Shown piece after piece: positions 1 through 11,329 of a stretch of 64,000 nucleotides of DNA (position 1 is the stretch's first letter; each line of letters opens with the position of its first letter). The stretch covers positions 19,464,699 through 19,528,698 of the forward strand of contig NC_053407.1 in the NCBI RefSeq assembly GCF_016859285.1. Reading direction: 5' to 3'. The translations under genes and the position numbers were made by a program. This DNA comes from Xiphias gladius (taxonomy: Eukaryota; Chordata; Actinopteri; Istiophoriformes; Xiphiidae). The notes under the pieces were generated by a model. It was not told the DNA's origin and searched no databases. It worked only from the letters and a program-made list of their open reading frames with translations.

Positions 1-901
1 TGTTTTTTTTCTTTATTATGTATTTCTTACTAGGCTACCACAGTGACGCAATGCTTAGATTGTTCACATATTGAATAACTATTCTATGCAATGCATTTTT
101 ATGCTATTATCGTTTTTAATAATTATTCATTATTAGGATAGCTCGTTTTATATAATTTGTATTGCAAGAACATGGACAATCACCTCTACAAGATGTAGTA
201 TGTAGTTAAATAGAACCTCCCTGATAATAATCCAGATTTACTCATTTGAGGTTCTGCAGTTCTTTGATTTGTTATATGCTACTGACCTCTAGAGGCAGTG
301 CAGTCATTGAAATCTGAGGAGTAATCTGTTTCCTAGGTTTAGATTCATGCAATTAAGACACATAAATAACAACATTATTATTAAATGTGTTAATTTCTAC
401 AACTTCCTTGAAAAATGAATGTGGGCCTTATGAGAACAGTGGCTATGCAGTGTAACCCACAGGCTTGTATGTGCGGTAAATACGTCCAGTTTGTTTTTAG
501 ATGTAAAATTCCAATAAATTCTCAAAACTTGAATTTTCAAAACTTGAAATATCTTTGACTTTTCATATTCAAAGCATTTCTGGGTCAGCTGTTTATCTTG
601 CTTTTATCACAAATAAAGCTAAAAACAAACCAAAAACGACACAAAAAGCAGGATGTATGACTTTCAAGTGTTTAGTGTGCTCAGGTCCTGTTTTATACAC
701 TTAACCTGAAACCAGTGAAGGCTCACATAATATACAACTAAGTGTAAATATGTATTAGCATGCATAAATCTCAACTACAGTATGTTGCAAATTTTTTATC
801 AATCATTTAAACCAAATCAAAATCTTATCCTAACTTGGTTCATCTTTCTATTTGACTGTAATTCCACACACAAAATCCACACAAGAGTAGCAGAAATGTG
901 A
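1..901. other. Intergenic, nothing recognised
   Basis: AT-rich sequence with no exon-like open frame, no splice-flanked reading frame and no repeat that I recognise. It lies beyond the most likely 3' end of svip. Confidence 0.5.
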
Positions 902-907
902 TTTATT
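902..907 (-). terminator. svip: Candidate poly(A) signal of svip
   Basis: The minus strand reads AATAAA here, about 1.5 kb beyond the svip stop codon. I found no other canonical minus-strand AATAAA between the stop and this point, only an ATTAAA-like variant near 1214. If it is used, the svip 3' UTR would be about 1.5 kb (roughly 880-2441). This is inferred from the hexamer alone. Confidence 0.35.
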
Positions 908-2441
908 GTAGCAAATAACATTGGCTTTCCTGTTCTACAAAACGATGAGAGCACCGGAAGCGTGTAAGGATCAAGTGAAGGCTCTGAGAAATGCAATCAA
1001 TTAAGCTAGTCAAAGTAAAGATTTCACAACAGACACACTTCACTTATTCTCTCCTTCATTTTCTTCACTTCTCCATTGTAGTCGACATGAATCTCTCTCA
1101 ACATAGAATGTAAGCAAGCCTATTTGCCGTTTACCAAATATTGACAAACCGTGTGCAAATAGACGTCTATAAAAAGCTTCTGTTAGTCATATGGCAATTC
1201 ATAAACACATTTCATATCTCATTTAATTTAAGCAGGCAACACATCAGTGTTTTGCATACATTATGATTCAATACAACAAACTGAAATTGTGCAGAGAAGA
1301 ACCAAAAATGGCTCTATTAAAGGAACAATAGCAAAGGCCAGTGCAAAGTGCAATAGGTCATGTGCACAAGATCATTAAAGGTGTAATCACTAATGAGAAT
1401 GTGTGATGTTTTATGTTATTTAGGTATATTCAGAAGTTGCTACACGTTGTCAGCTATGTAGTTTGCGCTTCCTGCTGGAATCACCAAATTAGCGACTAAA
1501 CAACTTTGCGCCGAGTATAAACTTGGTTGTCAAACATTTACATATTCTCAGCACAATGTCAAAGACTGATTTTTCACCAAAACACCAACGCCATGCATTG
1601 CCTTCCTCATCAGTGAGGAAATCCTATGTGAGATGCGCACTGCAGCAGTCACAAAAATACCCCAGAGACAGGCAAAGCGAATTACAAGTTCATTAAATAC
1701 CAACAAGTTACAGCACTGTTCGCACTAGCCTTTGTGTTGCCAATAAATGGAGCCCTGAACATGGTGAAATGAGAGATAACTGGATGATTGTTACTGTACA
1801 CTAATACTACAATATGCACACTTACATTTCTTTGTAAACATAAACTGTGTTCAACTTGTGAAATGTGTCATTTGCATAATGGATTTTTGGAGAAGTCATA
1901 AAAAAGTAATGTGGCCATTAACGGATATACAGTGAATATTGATCCTCGACTAAGTAAATCAACAAGAAAAGTGCAGTGATGAAGCTTATGTTATAGGTGT
2001 GCAGAGGACAGCTCATCTTAATATGACAACAGTCTCCAGAGATACAACTTGACTTAATAATTATATTCTTTAGTGATAATGCAAGTAACTGTAAGACTCT
2101 GTCTAATAAACTGTCACGTAAAACTCATACAATAGTAATTGTATTTGCTTGCACATTACTGTGTATCATCCTTGACTTGTCCAAAGGTCCAAACTGGCTT
2201 GTGTAACTTGGCAACAAGGGGGCTAGTCCTGCCGTTCTGTCTGAAATCACTTCAGATTGTTTTGCATGAAGCTTCACAACTGTGGCTGTTAAACTCATTA
2301 CATCATAAAATAGGTACCAAAAAAAAAAAAAAATGTTGAAAAATGGACAGCAGTTCAGACATCTTTCAAGTCATCTTGCAGCAATACTTCATGTTGTTTT
2401 GGACTTCAGAGTCAAGACTTCAGGTTTTACCATCAGGGTTT

Positions 2442-2456
2442 TCATCCCACCTGCCA
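2442..2456 (-). CDS. svip: svip terminal coding micro-exon (4 codons plus stop)
   Basis: The minus strand reads TGGCAGGTGGGATGA directly after a TTTTCCTGTAG acceptor, giving Trp-Gln-Val-Gly-stop. Joined to exon 3 this completes GGLKWQVG, closely like the human SVIP end GGLRWTVS. The match of acceptor, phase and terminal residues is the evidence. Confidence 0.85.
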   Translation of the reverse strand, partial: WQVG

Positions 2457-4499
2457 CTACAGGAAAAACAAATGGGACAAGATATTACAACAATGTTAAG
2501 CTTCAAGAAATAGAGCTTGCATATATATATATATATATAACTAAAATATCTATCATCCTACGAAACTGATAATTTCTGAAATTTTCAGTTAGCATAATAC
2601 TTTAATATAGCTTAAATGTGATCTTTTACTTGGTTTAAGGTACAGTACAGTTTAAGATACCAGTAATAATTTCCAATAATTTTACATTCAAGTATGTTCT
2701 AGGCATCAGCAGTAATCACTAGAATACAGTCACACTGTCAATAAAAGGTATTCGCTCAGAACAATCGTAAAATTATAAATGTAAGTCACCGAGCTCTAAT
2801 GAGAAGAAATTCTCAGTCAAATTAAAAAAGAACTGACAAAGAGAATGTCAATTTCTTTTGACTGATATCATCAGATATAAAATCTGTGCTGCTTATTTGA
2901 GTTGTGAAAGTTGGTTCAGTATCTCTGCCCTCACAGATATTCATTTGCACCACAAATGACCTTTATGATACTCCTGTTGTTCAGAAATCACACAGCTTGA
3001 GGATAAATACAAAACTAACCTTCAACCCGCCGCCACCAGACACAGAGGTGTTCATCGCCTCTTTCTCAGTCTCTTCCTGTTTTTTCCTTTTCCTCTCGAC
3101 AGCTTCTGGATTTTTAACACCCCTGTATGCTGTCTGAAAAACAGAGTGGACTATGACCAAGCACTTAAAGGCAATGATTCATTAAAAATGTGCTTATATC
3201 TTGTTTACATGTTAGAATTCTATACAAGCAGTCTTTAAAACATGCACGTGTTTAAAAAACATTTTTTAATAAAATGTATTGCCACAACATTTTGCAGAAA
3301 GCACAAGGCATGTTCAGTCACAACTAGCAAAAGGGCAGTCAACTGCCAAATAAGGCAATTCAGCTCAAGCTACTTTCAATAGTGCACTACTGCTAACTTG
3401 ACTGTGGATTAGGGCTGGGGGCTTTCACCTGTGGTAGTAGGGGTGTGATTTGATAGGGTGCCGATCTAAAGATGAAAACAGTGACTAAGAGCAGAAAGAT
3501 GTGGTAGTTAAAATAGTAGCCAAACCCAAAAAAGATTCACCAGGATTCATTCTGGTCCATGTCTACTTACCTTGATAAAACTTTAGCATGGCTCTTACGG
3601 GTTTGCAAGTGGCTTTTCTGTACAATAAAAAATTACTCACCTTACTGTCAAGTGCATCTACCTTAAATTGGGTGTATGTATTTCATATAAGGCTATATAA
3701 CGTTATACGACAGTCAGTTTCCAGATTACTGGGTACATCTAGTTAAAACTAATGCAGTCTGAAACAACGACCCCGCAATAAATCCTATCCCTGTAACGGT
3801 TATAATGTTTGGTCGTTGATGAATCTTTTTCAGAGAAGTGTTGGGCTTTTCTGTAATGTGTTTGGCTGTTGAACTGTACTGTGTGTGGCTGGGAGTTGCT
3901 TCTAAGGAAGGTGGACGAAATGTTAGAAACACCTGTCAGTCCAACAGACCCAAGCTCATCAACATTATAAACTACAGCCTACAATAAATCCAGCCTTCAT
4001 CATGGCAGGATTTATTGCCGTCGTATTAGAAAACATTAGTTTTAGCTGTATGTCTACGACAAATAGACGAACAGACGAAACCACTTGTAACTGACCTCTT
4101 TTTGTCTCTTCTCAGCGGCCTCAGCTAATTGTTGTCTCCTCGTCTCCTGTTAAAAAAACACAGAAAGATTATGCTAACACTGTAAACAGACTGTCGTCGT
4201 TAACCACGTTGGGCCTGGAGTGTATTTGGCATGCCAGCGTTTACAGAGGCTAAACACAGTCAACGCCTACTAAACATTACCAAGTAGGGCCTATTGTTGT
4301 CTTACTGATCTTTAATCAGATCCACGTAGGTTAAAAGAATGTGCGTCGTTTTATATTCAATACTGGGATACAAGTGAGACATTATGTTCTGTCTAGTGAC
4401 ACAACTGGTAATAAAAGCTGCAGTAAATTAACTCACAGGATCTGGAGTGATAACGACGTCGTCCGCTGCTCCGCCAAGGCAAGGTAAGCACATCCCCAT
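2442..4499 (-). CDS. svip: Small VCP/p97-interacting protein (SVIP), complete, 4 exons
   Basis: SVIP binds the AAA-ATPase p97/VCP at the ER membrane and is known as an inhibitor of gp78-dependent ER-associated degradation. Coding exons on the minus strand are 4437-4499, 4096-4146, 3020-3133 and 2442-2456 (243 nt, 80 aa; human is 77 aa). All introns are GT-AG and phase 0. The protein starts MGMCLPC: Gly2 is a myristoylation site and Cys4/Cys7 are likely lipidation sites, as in the family. Exon 2 carries a perfect VCP-interacting motif, R-x5-AA-x2-R (Arg25, Ala31-Ala32, Arg35). A charged Lys/Arg/Glu helix follows, and the protein ends GGGGLKWQVG, matching the human GGLRW-type C-terminus. It lies head-to-head with ano3, about 2.5 kb apart. 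The start is the first in-frame ATG and matches the family N-terminus. Confidence 0.93.
2520..2539. repeat. (AT)n microsatellite
   Basis: About ten AT dinucleotides in the last svip intron. Confidence 0.9.
3020..3133 (-). CDS. svip: svip coding exon 3
   Basis: Codes 38 residues with a highly charged Lys/Arg/Glu-rich helix and a glycine run leading into GGLK. The acceptor is TTTTTCAG and the donor GTTAGT on the minus strand. Reading through the donor would give an unrelated tail, so splicing to the tiny last exon is preferred. Confidence 0.9.
4096..4146 (-). CDS. svip: svip coding exon 2 (VCP-interacting motif)
   Basis: Codes 17 residues, ETRRQQLAEAAEKRQKE, which contain the arginine and double-alanine residues that dock into the p97 N-domain. 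It is flanked by a minus-strand AACAG acceptor and a GTCAG donor, both phase 0. Confidence 0.93.
4437..4499 (-). CDS. svip: svip coding exon 1
   Basis: Codes 21 residues beginning MGMCLPCLGG, the lipid-anchor end of the protein. The minus-strand donor after codon 21 reads GTGAG. The exon sits in a slightly GC-richer patch, as expected near a promoter. Confidence 0.92.
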
Positions 4500-5308
4500 A
4501 CTTGTTGTTGTTCCAGGCAGCAAAAAGGCAACGTGGAAAATTAGTTATCAGTGTCTCGGTTAAGCCTAAATAGCTACCTGACTAGGTGGTGAGCCCGTTT
4601 GAAACTGCTGGGCTGATAGTTAAGGCAACGGTAGCAACAGCCTCTACTCCCAGTGGCTGCTGTTGGGGCGTCTGGCATTACATTACCGTGAGCTAACGAT
4701 AGCTTCCGTTAGCTACGGCACCGTTAGCATTCTAGCTAGCAGCTAACTAGCGCTAAACTACAAGCCCAGCCTCTGCTGCAAGCTGCCTAATAAACAGTTT
4801 CTCTTCACACCTCTTGTTTAATCGCCTCGGCATTTGGAAAATTTGGTCTGAAAGTCAGAGGCGTAAGCCAAATATCTTTCCCTCTGAGTTTGTTTTGGCC
4901 AGAGATCAACTGGTTGACAAATGTGCCGGGGTATGTTCAACAGCGTGAAATTTATAAAACGCAGTGGACGATTTGTGCTAGCGTGCCCTAGGCATAAGTA
5001 ACCAAAACTGTCATGTCAGCACTCAAAACCCTACGAAGCTACTACTGTTTTTCATAGTTCATAAATCGTAGGTAGTAGTGTAACTAACTTCATTCAATTC
5101 ATTCAATTTGTTCATTGTACTTATAGTCAGTGTAAGGTGATTTTGAACATAGCTCAGTGTGACGGGGATGGATACGACACTTCTGCTAGCTGGACCAACA
5201 GCGCCGCCATGTGGCGAGGGACAAATCCAGCATAATAGTCACCATGGTAACGACAATACTAATACACCCGTGACTACTGCACCTTAAAGGTTAGATTCCT
5301 TTTTTTTT

Positions 5309-5323
5309 GGGGGGGGGGGGGGG
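5309..5323. repeat. Poly(G) run
   Basis: Fifteen consecutive G residues directly after a run of nine T. It may stall polymerases or be misassembled. Confidence 0.9.
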
Positions 5324-6376
5324 TCACTCTGTTGTATTTTCCCTGAATTTCTCTCCTCACAGCCCCACTTTGTGGTACTAAAGAGGCATTTAGAAGTCCT
5401 CACCCACACCAGACTGGTTCCCCTCAAAATTTTTTGTGAGAGATTTATTGGATGTAAATGGTTTGTTTTTTTACAAAGTAATGATGTTTTTACTGCAAGT
5501 ATTGGGATAAATGTTTACAGAAAAAATAGATTAAAACGAAGTTTGTAGAGCCACCCCTTTCGTTCTTTTACATTTAATACAGAACACTTTAAAGTACTAC
5601 GACAGTCCCAGTTCCTCACCCAGCCTCGGGGTCCTGGAGCTGGATTTCTACCACAGAAAAGCTGACAATAGACCAATTTCGGGATGTGTCAAGAGGGCCA
5701 TTTTTGGAGACTATGAGGCTAGAATCCAGGCTCACACTTTCAGGTTTTTATTCCTCATATCTGAAAAACTCCTTACTTATTACGACTGATTGCCCCCGAA
5801 ATGAAAGAAACAAAAGTTTAACATCTATTTATCCCACTAGGGTTTTTGTGCAGAATATGAAGTGTGCCCTTTTTTAGCACCTTGGAGACAGGATTCTTAA
5901 AGATTGACAGTATCCCAGTATTTCAGCTATTCCACATTAGATTCTTTTCCATCTTCTTTCCTTCCATCTAATAGGCTATCTCGGATTCGGTTAATCTATT
6001 TATAATAATCGGCAAATACCGTAGCCATACATCACAGTGGAAAGGCTCCAGCCCCTCATCTACTTTGTTTATGATCGATGATGTAAATAATTTGAAGTCC
6101 CCTAAAATGTCTTACACGTGACAACAAGTTACATCTGAAACCATTAAAGTCTCAGTATTTATTATTTCAAATGAGAGCAAATGGCTTCTCTGCTCTGATT
6201 TGTCAAGTTATTTTACCCATGTATACTTTTATTTCTGAATATGTATTTTTTTATTTGTCTGCCTGGGATTAAAGGTATTTTTCCTTGTGCTCACACGTTG
6301 GTATGTTGTCCAATGTACCTCATCTTATCTGTTCTTTGTCACTATACTTGAAATGTATGGCCTAAATTTTTTTTAA

Positions 6377-6378
<2 letters not shown>

Positions 6379-6439
<61 letters not shown>
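6379..6439. repeat. (TAA)n microsatellite
   Basis: About 20 uninterrupted TAA/AAT units. Confidence 0.95.
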
Positions 6440-6588
6440 TTTTTTAAATGATTGGATTGTACTTATGACCGGCACAACAAATGCACAGGGGATCAGAATA
6501 CAGTTAAAGAAATGCCCCGTGCATTGACATAAGGGAAACACTGCAGGAGAAACTCAATATGGCACTTGCAGCCGAAAATATCCCAAAT

Positions 6589-6615
6589 ACACACACACAC
6601 ACACACACACACACA
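6589..6615. repeat. (AC)n microsatellite
   Basis: About 13 AC dinucleotides. Confidence 0.95.
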
Positions 6616-6822
6616 TTTTTTAAAATTCCAATTAGAATAACTGAATCTGTCTCAAGTGTAATTAATCTACATGGTAAACGTATTACGCCAGTGTGAGCGA
6701 TCAAATTCAGGTCAAATCCACCTTTTTAAGACAGTAGATCTGCTCTCGGTATAAATTGTTGTCAGTCGCGTACTCACGAGAAAGGCGCTCGTCAGGTGAG
6801 CGACGCCACACAGCGGTTCCGT

Positions 6823-6827
6823 CCAAT
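6823..6827 (+). promoter_or_regulatory. ano3: CCAAT box upstream of ano3 exon 1a
   Basis: GTCCAATCAG lies about 215 bases before the upstream ano3 ATG, in a locally GC-rich block (6770-7040) typical of a vertebrate promoter without a TATA box. The match is short, so this is suggestive only. Confidence 0.4.
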
Positions 6828-7040
6828 CAGTAGTCTACGATCAGTAGCCTGGGAGTTTACCGTTGTGGGCTACAGCCCGACAACACTTTAAACTCCACCC
6901 ATCCCTCCTCGCCGCACCGCCCGGACGGTTTCGCAGCCGAAAGGTGCTGCGCCGTGGGAATGACTGGCTCCATGAGACTGCACGGCTTTTGAAGTTGTAC
7001 AAGTTGTGCGTCAGAAAAAATTGCTGATGGGGGATTTACA

Positions 7041-7101
7041 ATGAAGGCGCAAGTTCGTGCCATGGAAGTCGGGCTGTCCCAGGCTCTTGGCACCTCGTCA
7101 G
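7041..7101 (+). CDS. ano3: Predicted alternative first coding exon of ano3 (exon 1a)
   Basis: The ATG at 7041 opens 20 codons beginning MKAQVRAMEV, then a GTAGGT donor leaves the frame in phase 1. A second ATG at 7062 (GCCATGG, a stronger Kozak context) could be the real start. The phase matches exon 1b (11147-11329), whose own end is phase 1, the same phase in which canonical exon 1 joins exon 2. The result is an in-frame longer N-terminus. Human ANO3 also has an annotated longer isoform of about 1040 aa (from memory). This is inference from splice sites and phase; I cannot align it to a known protein. Confidence 0.6.
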
Positions 7102-10100
7102 GTAGGTTTAAGTCACCTCTGAAGGAGGCACACTGAGCTGATCAAGGGGGGGGGGTAGTAAAACTGCAGCTAGCTATAAAACCAACAGGATTTCATAGAC
7201 ACTGAATACTTAATTTGATAACTTATTCTACCCAGACATGTGTGTTTTAATCTTTTGTTCTTTGTTATTAAGAGTTCATACAGGAAATCTATTTAAAAAG
7301 GAATTTCAATAAGCTGTTCAGCCTCTTGTCACATATATATATATATATATATAATATTCATCTTGCATGTAGTCTCTCTCACTTCTTCTGTTCCGCAACT
7401 TAAACAATAATATCTCAACATCTTTCGACTCTAATTATAACTGACAACCCTGGGGTACAACTACACTTGTGTTTAACAACGCTTTGCCTGTTATTCTAAA
7501 AAACTGTTGCGAACTACTATAAAAGATCAATCTATAGTGCAGACGAGTGCAGTATAAATAAAACATACTGTTAATCTACTCGATGAAAACTGATCCTTCA
7601 GGATTGATTTGTTTTTGAACTGGGATAGTGAATGAATGAATGAACAGGGAAGTTAGTGAAGGTACATTACCCAATGATAGTTTTGTAAGAAGAGCACACA
7701 TGGATGCTTCCCCCATGTCATTTTCCATAAATGAGAAGTAGATTAAGTGCATGTACAATAAATAGAGTAATAATTATGCAGAGCACTTTATGCGTCTTTC
7801 TGGTGCATTTGATCACTGACATGTTTTCCCAGCGCTCAGGAAAGTTCATTGTAATCTCGTGCTGAATCTGTGAGCAGCAGTCTGGAGAAAAGGAGAGCGT
7901 GACTGTTTTCTAGGGAAATCTAGCAAACATGTCCAGTGTCGTTCAGTTTAATGAGCTCTCTAATGCATGAATGCTTTGGCTTTTATTAGTTGTTCCAAAT
8001 CATCATTGCCCCAGGCAGAGATGGCAACGACAAAAGTCTTGGTTATGTCCTGATAGCTAATAGGACAGTGTTTTCATCTGTGTTGAGCCATTTGGATAAT
8101 GTTCCGTGGTGTGCAGAGACTGTGAGGGGGGCATGGGGGCAAATTGTGACGCGGTGGCTCTGCTGGAAGCTGGGTGAAGTGTTTACCACAGTATAAATCA
8201 TCAAGTGTTTGATGTTGATGTTGCTGTTGATGCTCTGGTTTAGATCCTTCAGTGTGTACTTCATCACCCCATATTTCTGGTCAGCCCTCACTAATGACTA
8301 GTGTACGTAAAGCTGAAAGGTCGCAGAAACTGCCTGTAAAGGAGTTGTCCCCCAGAACTAATATAGCAGAAGAAGAAAATTATCAAAATCAGAATTTAAA
8401 AACCCATCAGCCCTTATGATAGGAATTGCAAATTATTTTCGTCCTCTCCTTTCTGAGCATTGATAGGTAATGAGAAAAATACTGTAAAACTATAAAATAA
8501 AGCTGTGTATTAGCTGCATTCACCTGTAACTTCTCTCTGGAACTTGTCTCTCATTCTGTAGGCTACTAAATAGCTACCATAACTTTTACTTTTTTGTCAG
8601 AGCTGAATTCTATCTGGGGTTTGGAGGATTTGACAAGTCCAGGAGAATCTGCATCACTCTGCTCGAAATCAAGGTCCTATTTTTTTTTTTTTTAGTTTGC
8701 GTGATCTTTTACAACCATTCTCATTGTTTAAAATGTGTTTACAGGCTCTAACTTTTGTTTCTTAATGCATTTTTTTCATCCGAAGGAGCCCAATGTTTTA
8801 TCTGCACAAATTAGAAATATGGAAGGAGGCAGGAGTTTTATGATCTTATGGAAACGTTTATGTTTCCTTAATTGATCCCTGCTGACTAATGTCCGCTGTT
8901 TAAAAGACAAAAGGTACACAGACCGGGTTGGAGCAGCCATCAAGTAATGGAAATACTGCAGTATAAATGCCCTCCAGGCTCGACATAAACTCCCTTTTGC
9001 TTATAGGTATTAAGGTTCTAAACACTGCTGCCCCTTTTACTCAATTAACAAGTTGCTGGAGAAGGTGTCCATCTAGCTACACTCAAACTGACATTTACAT
9101 GTTATAAAGTGTTTTTACATTCACTAATTATGTTAGGCAATGCCCTAAGCTTATCAATAAGCACAGCATGTGTTTGTGACAGTTACTGCAAAGTAGTAAT
9201 TTAGTCATGGCAATAGTATTTGCCAGAGGGTCTGGCTGTGGTGCTTATATGCTTGGCTAGATTATACTTTTACATAGTTAATGGAATCACGCTTTCCTCA
9301 GCATCTCTTTATAGATTCATGGTTACTTGAGAGTGGAATTTAGTGACCTGTCGCTTTGAAATGTTTTTGTTTAAAAAAAAAAAAAATCAATGCGCCAGGA
9401 AGTTCACGCAGGAAAGTACCTGCTCATCAATCGATCTACCTAATGTCTATTTACTTTTGCAATCTTCAGGATAGTATATTAACGCACTTAGACTACACAG
9501 CTGTAATGGACAAAGCACATTTCAGGGAAAGTGATTTTTTTTTTTTTTTTTTCCTTCCCCCCTCCCCCTGGCCAGTTGTCCAGAGCTCTGGTGACCTAGA
9601 CGCAGAAGCTTCCATGTCAGTATTATGCCTTTGACCTTCCCTTCATGTACAAGGATTTCTTTAATGGCAGTCGTCGTGTTTGTCAGTGAAGCACCACTGG
9701 GAGAGATGAGAAATTTCACTTCTCTGGCATCATCCAGACATACCACCCATCATTCTTGCAGGCTTGGGGTAGGCTACAAAGCCCTCCAGTAGTAATTTCT
9801 GTTGCTGTCGCAAACTAAACACATTTTAATATTTAGCCTTTCAATTACACACTGTACGCACCAGCACGTCTGGCAGCCATGTGTTGTTTTCTTGTCGGCT
9901 CCATCGAGAAGAGATGCTGAAGGGGGACATCGCTGTTGAACGTGTAGAGAATAATTTCTGAGATGTAAAGTACATCTGAATGTTGGTGAGTCATGTTGTT
10001 TGGACTCTGAGTGCATCCCCGCGGCTCTTCCTGTTGGTCATAGTGAAGCTGAATGCACACATCAGCATACATGGAATGAAAATCTCTGGCTGTAGATGTT

Positions 10101-11146
10101 ATTTTTCCATTGTAAACAAATTAAAATACATTATTGAAGACTAACTTGGTTGACCCCAGCGGTGACCTGTTTAGGATTCAGAATGGTAGCCTCTACATTA
10201 TGTAATAAGGTAATCACTACAAAATAATGGCTCAGTAGCTAAATGCAGAAAGAGAAAACATTAAGCTATAATGTGCATTTAGCCATTTTTAGTCTTATTG
10301 TGCTGAATATTCACTTTCTATATAGCCCCATTGTCAGAGGAGCTGACATTTAGAATATAATGCTATGTTGATGGACAGTTTGTCATGCATAGAGATGAGT
10401 TCAAGAATTAATATACTTCTGAACAAAAACATGAATTCATATTCTAAATGTGTAGTTGAAAAGAGTATCATTACATAATCGTGTAGGCCTGAATATTTAA
10501 GACCTGTACAGCGTATTGAGTCACTGAAGTCTGCTGATTGTCATTATTTTACTTTTGCAAAAAAAAAAAAAAAATCTGTTGAAATTCTGTTCTACTTTTT
10601 CTCAAGCTGGAAAACAAACTCCATGGTAACAAAGCTGCAATTTAAACATATGATTATTCCAGAAATCATCTATCCCTCAACAGTTTAACATAATGCGTCT
10701 CTATGTCTCATTAGTCTGCATTATTGGACATTTCTGTCAGTTTAACTGTTTTACTAGTTCTAATGGTTTGAAGTAACAATTTAACCAGATCAGATGAGTT
10801 ACGTAGTCGGTTTTGCAAAGCCGGAGGCCTTATTGTTCCCCATTAGTGTCAAGTATCAGAGGGTAAAAGGAATTCTACAGACGTGTTAATAATGTATGAG
10901 TGCAGTAACAGAAGAGGGATAAGTGGAGAGATGGACTGATGTGATGACCTACAAATTTTACTGATCTGAACATACAAGCTTTTACATTGTCCCACTGATA
11001 ACTCAAGCAACTGGTATCATGGTTTGAATATGTGACAGGATGCCCTTCAAGATAAAAAGCAACACTAGTGATACTTTAATAACGTACTCTGATCACCACT
11101 TTGTCTAAGGCTGCCGTGTTTGTGTGCGTGCGTGTGTGTTTTGCAG
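7102..11146 (+). other. ano3: Intron 1a of the long ano3 transcript
   Basis: Holds an (AT)n tract at about 7331-7352, several poly(T) and poly(A) runs and otherwise unremarkable AT-rich DNA. I see no exon in it. Confidence 0.5.
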
Positions 11147-11329
11147 AATCATGTCATCAGGACAGCTGTGTGTTCATGCCCCTGCTGGAGAGTCAGGCCT
11201 CCAGCTCTTCTGGAGGCGAGAGGCATGTTCCTATCAATCCCACCATCAGCCACTCAGTGTCCTGGAGCTCATCGCTTGCCAACAGTTTCCACTCTCAAGG
11301 CACGGAGACAGAGAGCGACCAACGCTATG
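11147..11329 (+). CDS. ano3: Predicted alternative second coding exon of ano3 (exon 1b)
   Basis: A 183-base open exon follows a TGTGTTTTGCAG acceptor and ends at a GTGAGT donor, phase 1 at both ends. After the split Glu codon it codes a serine-rich stretch that includes CVFMPLLESQASSSS and ends TETESDQRY. Its exact multiple-of-three length, good splice sites and unbroken frame set it apart from the surrounding AT-rich intron. Joined to 7041-7101 and to ano3 exon 2 it gives about 1038 aa. It has no recognisable domain, which suits the disordered cytosolic N-terminus of an anoctamin. Confidence 0.62.

Larger units (their letters stand above)
4500..7040. other. Divergent svip/ano3 spacer
   Basis: The 2.5-kb region between the two head-to-head genes probably holds the svip promoter (about 4500-4900, GC-richer) and the upstream ano3 promoter (about 6720-7040, GC-rich with a CCAAT box). 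Simple repeats lie between them. I see no convincing additional coding exon. Confidence 0.6.
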
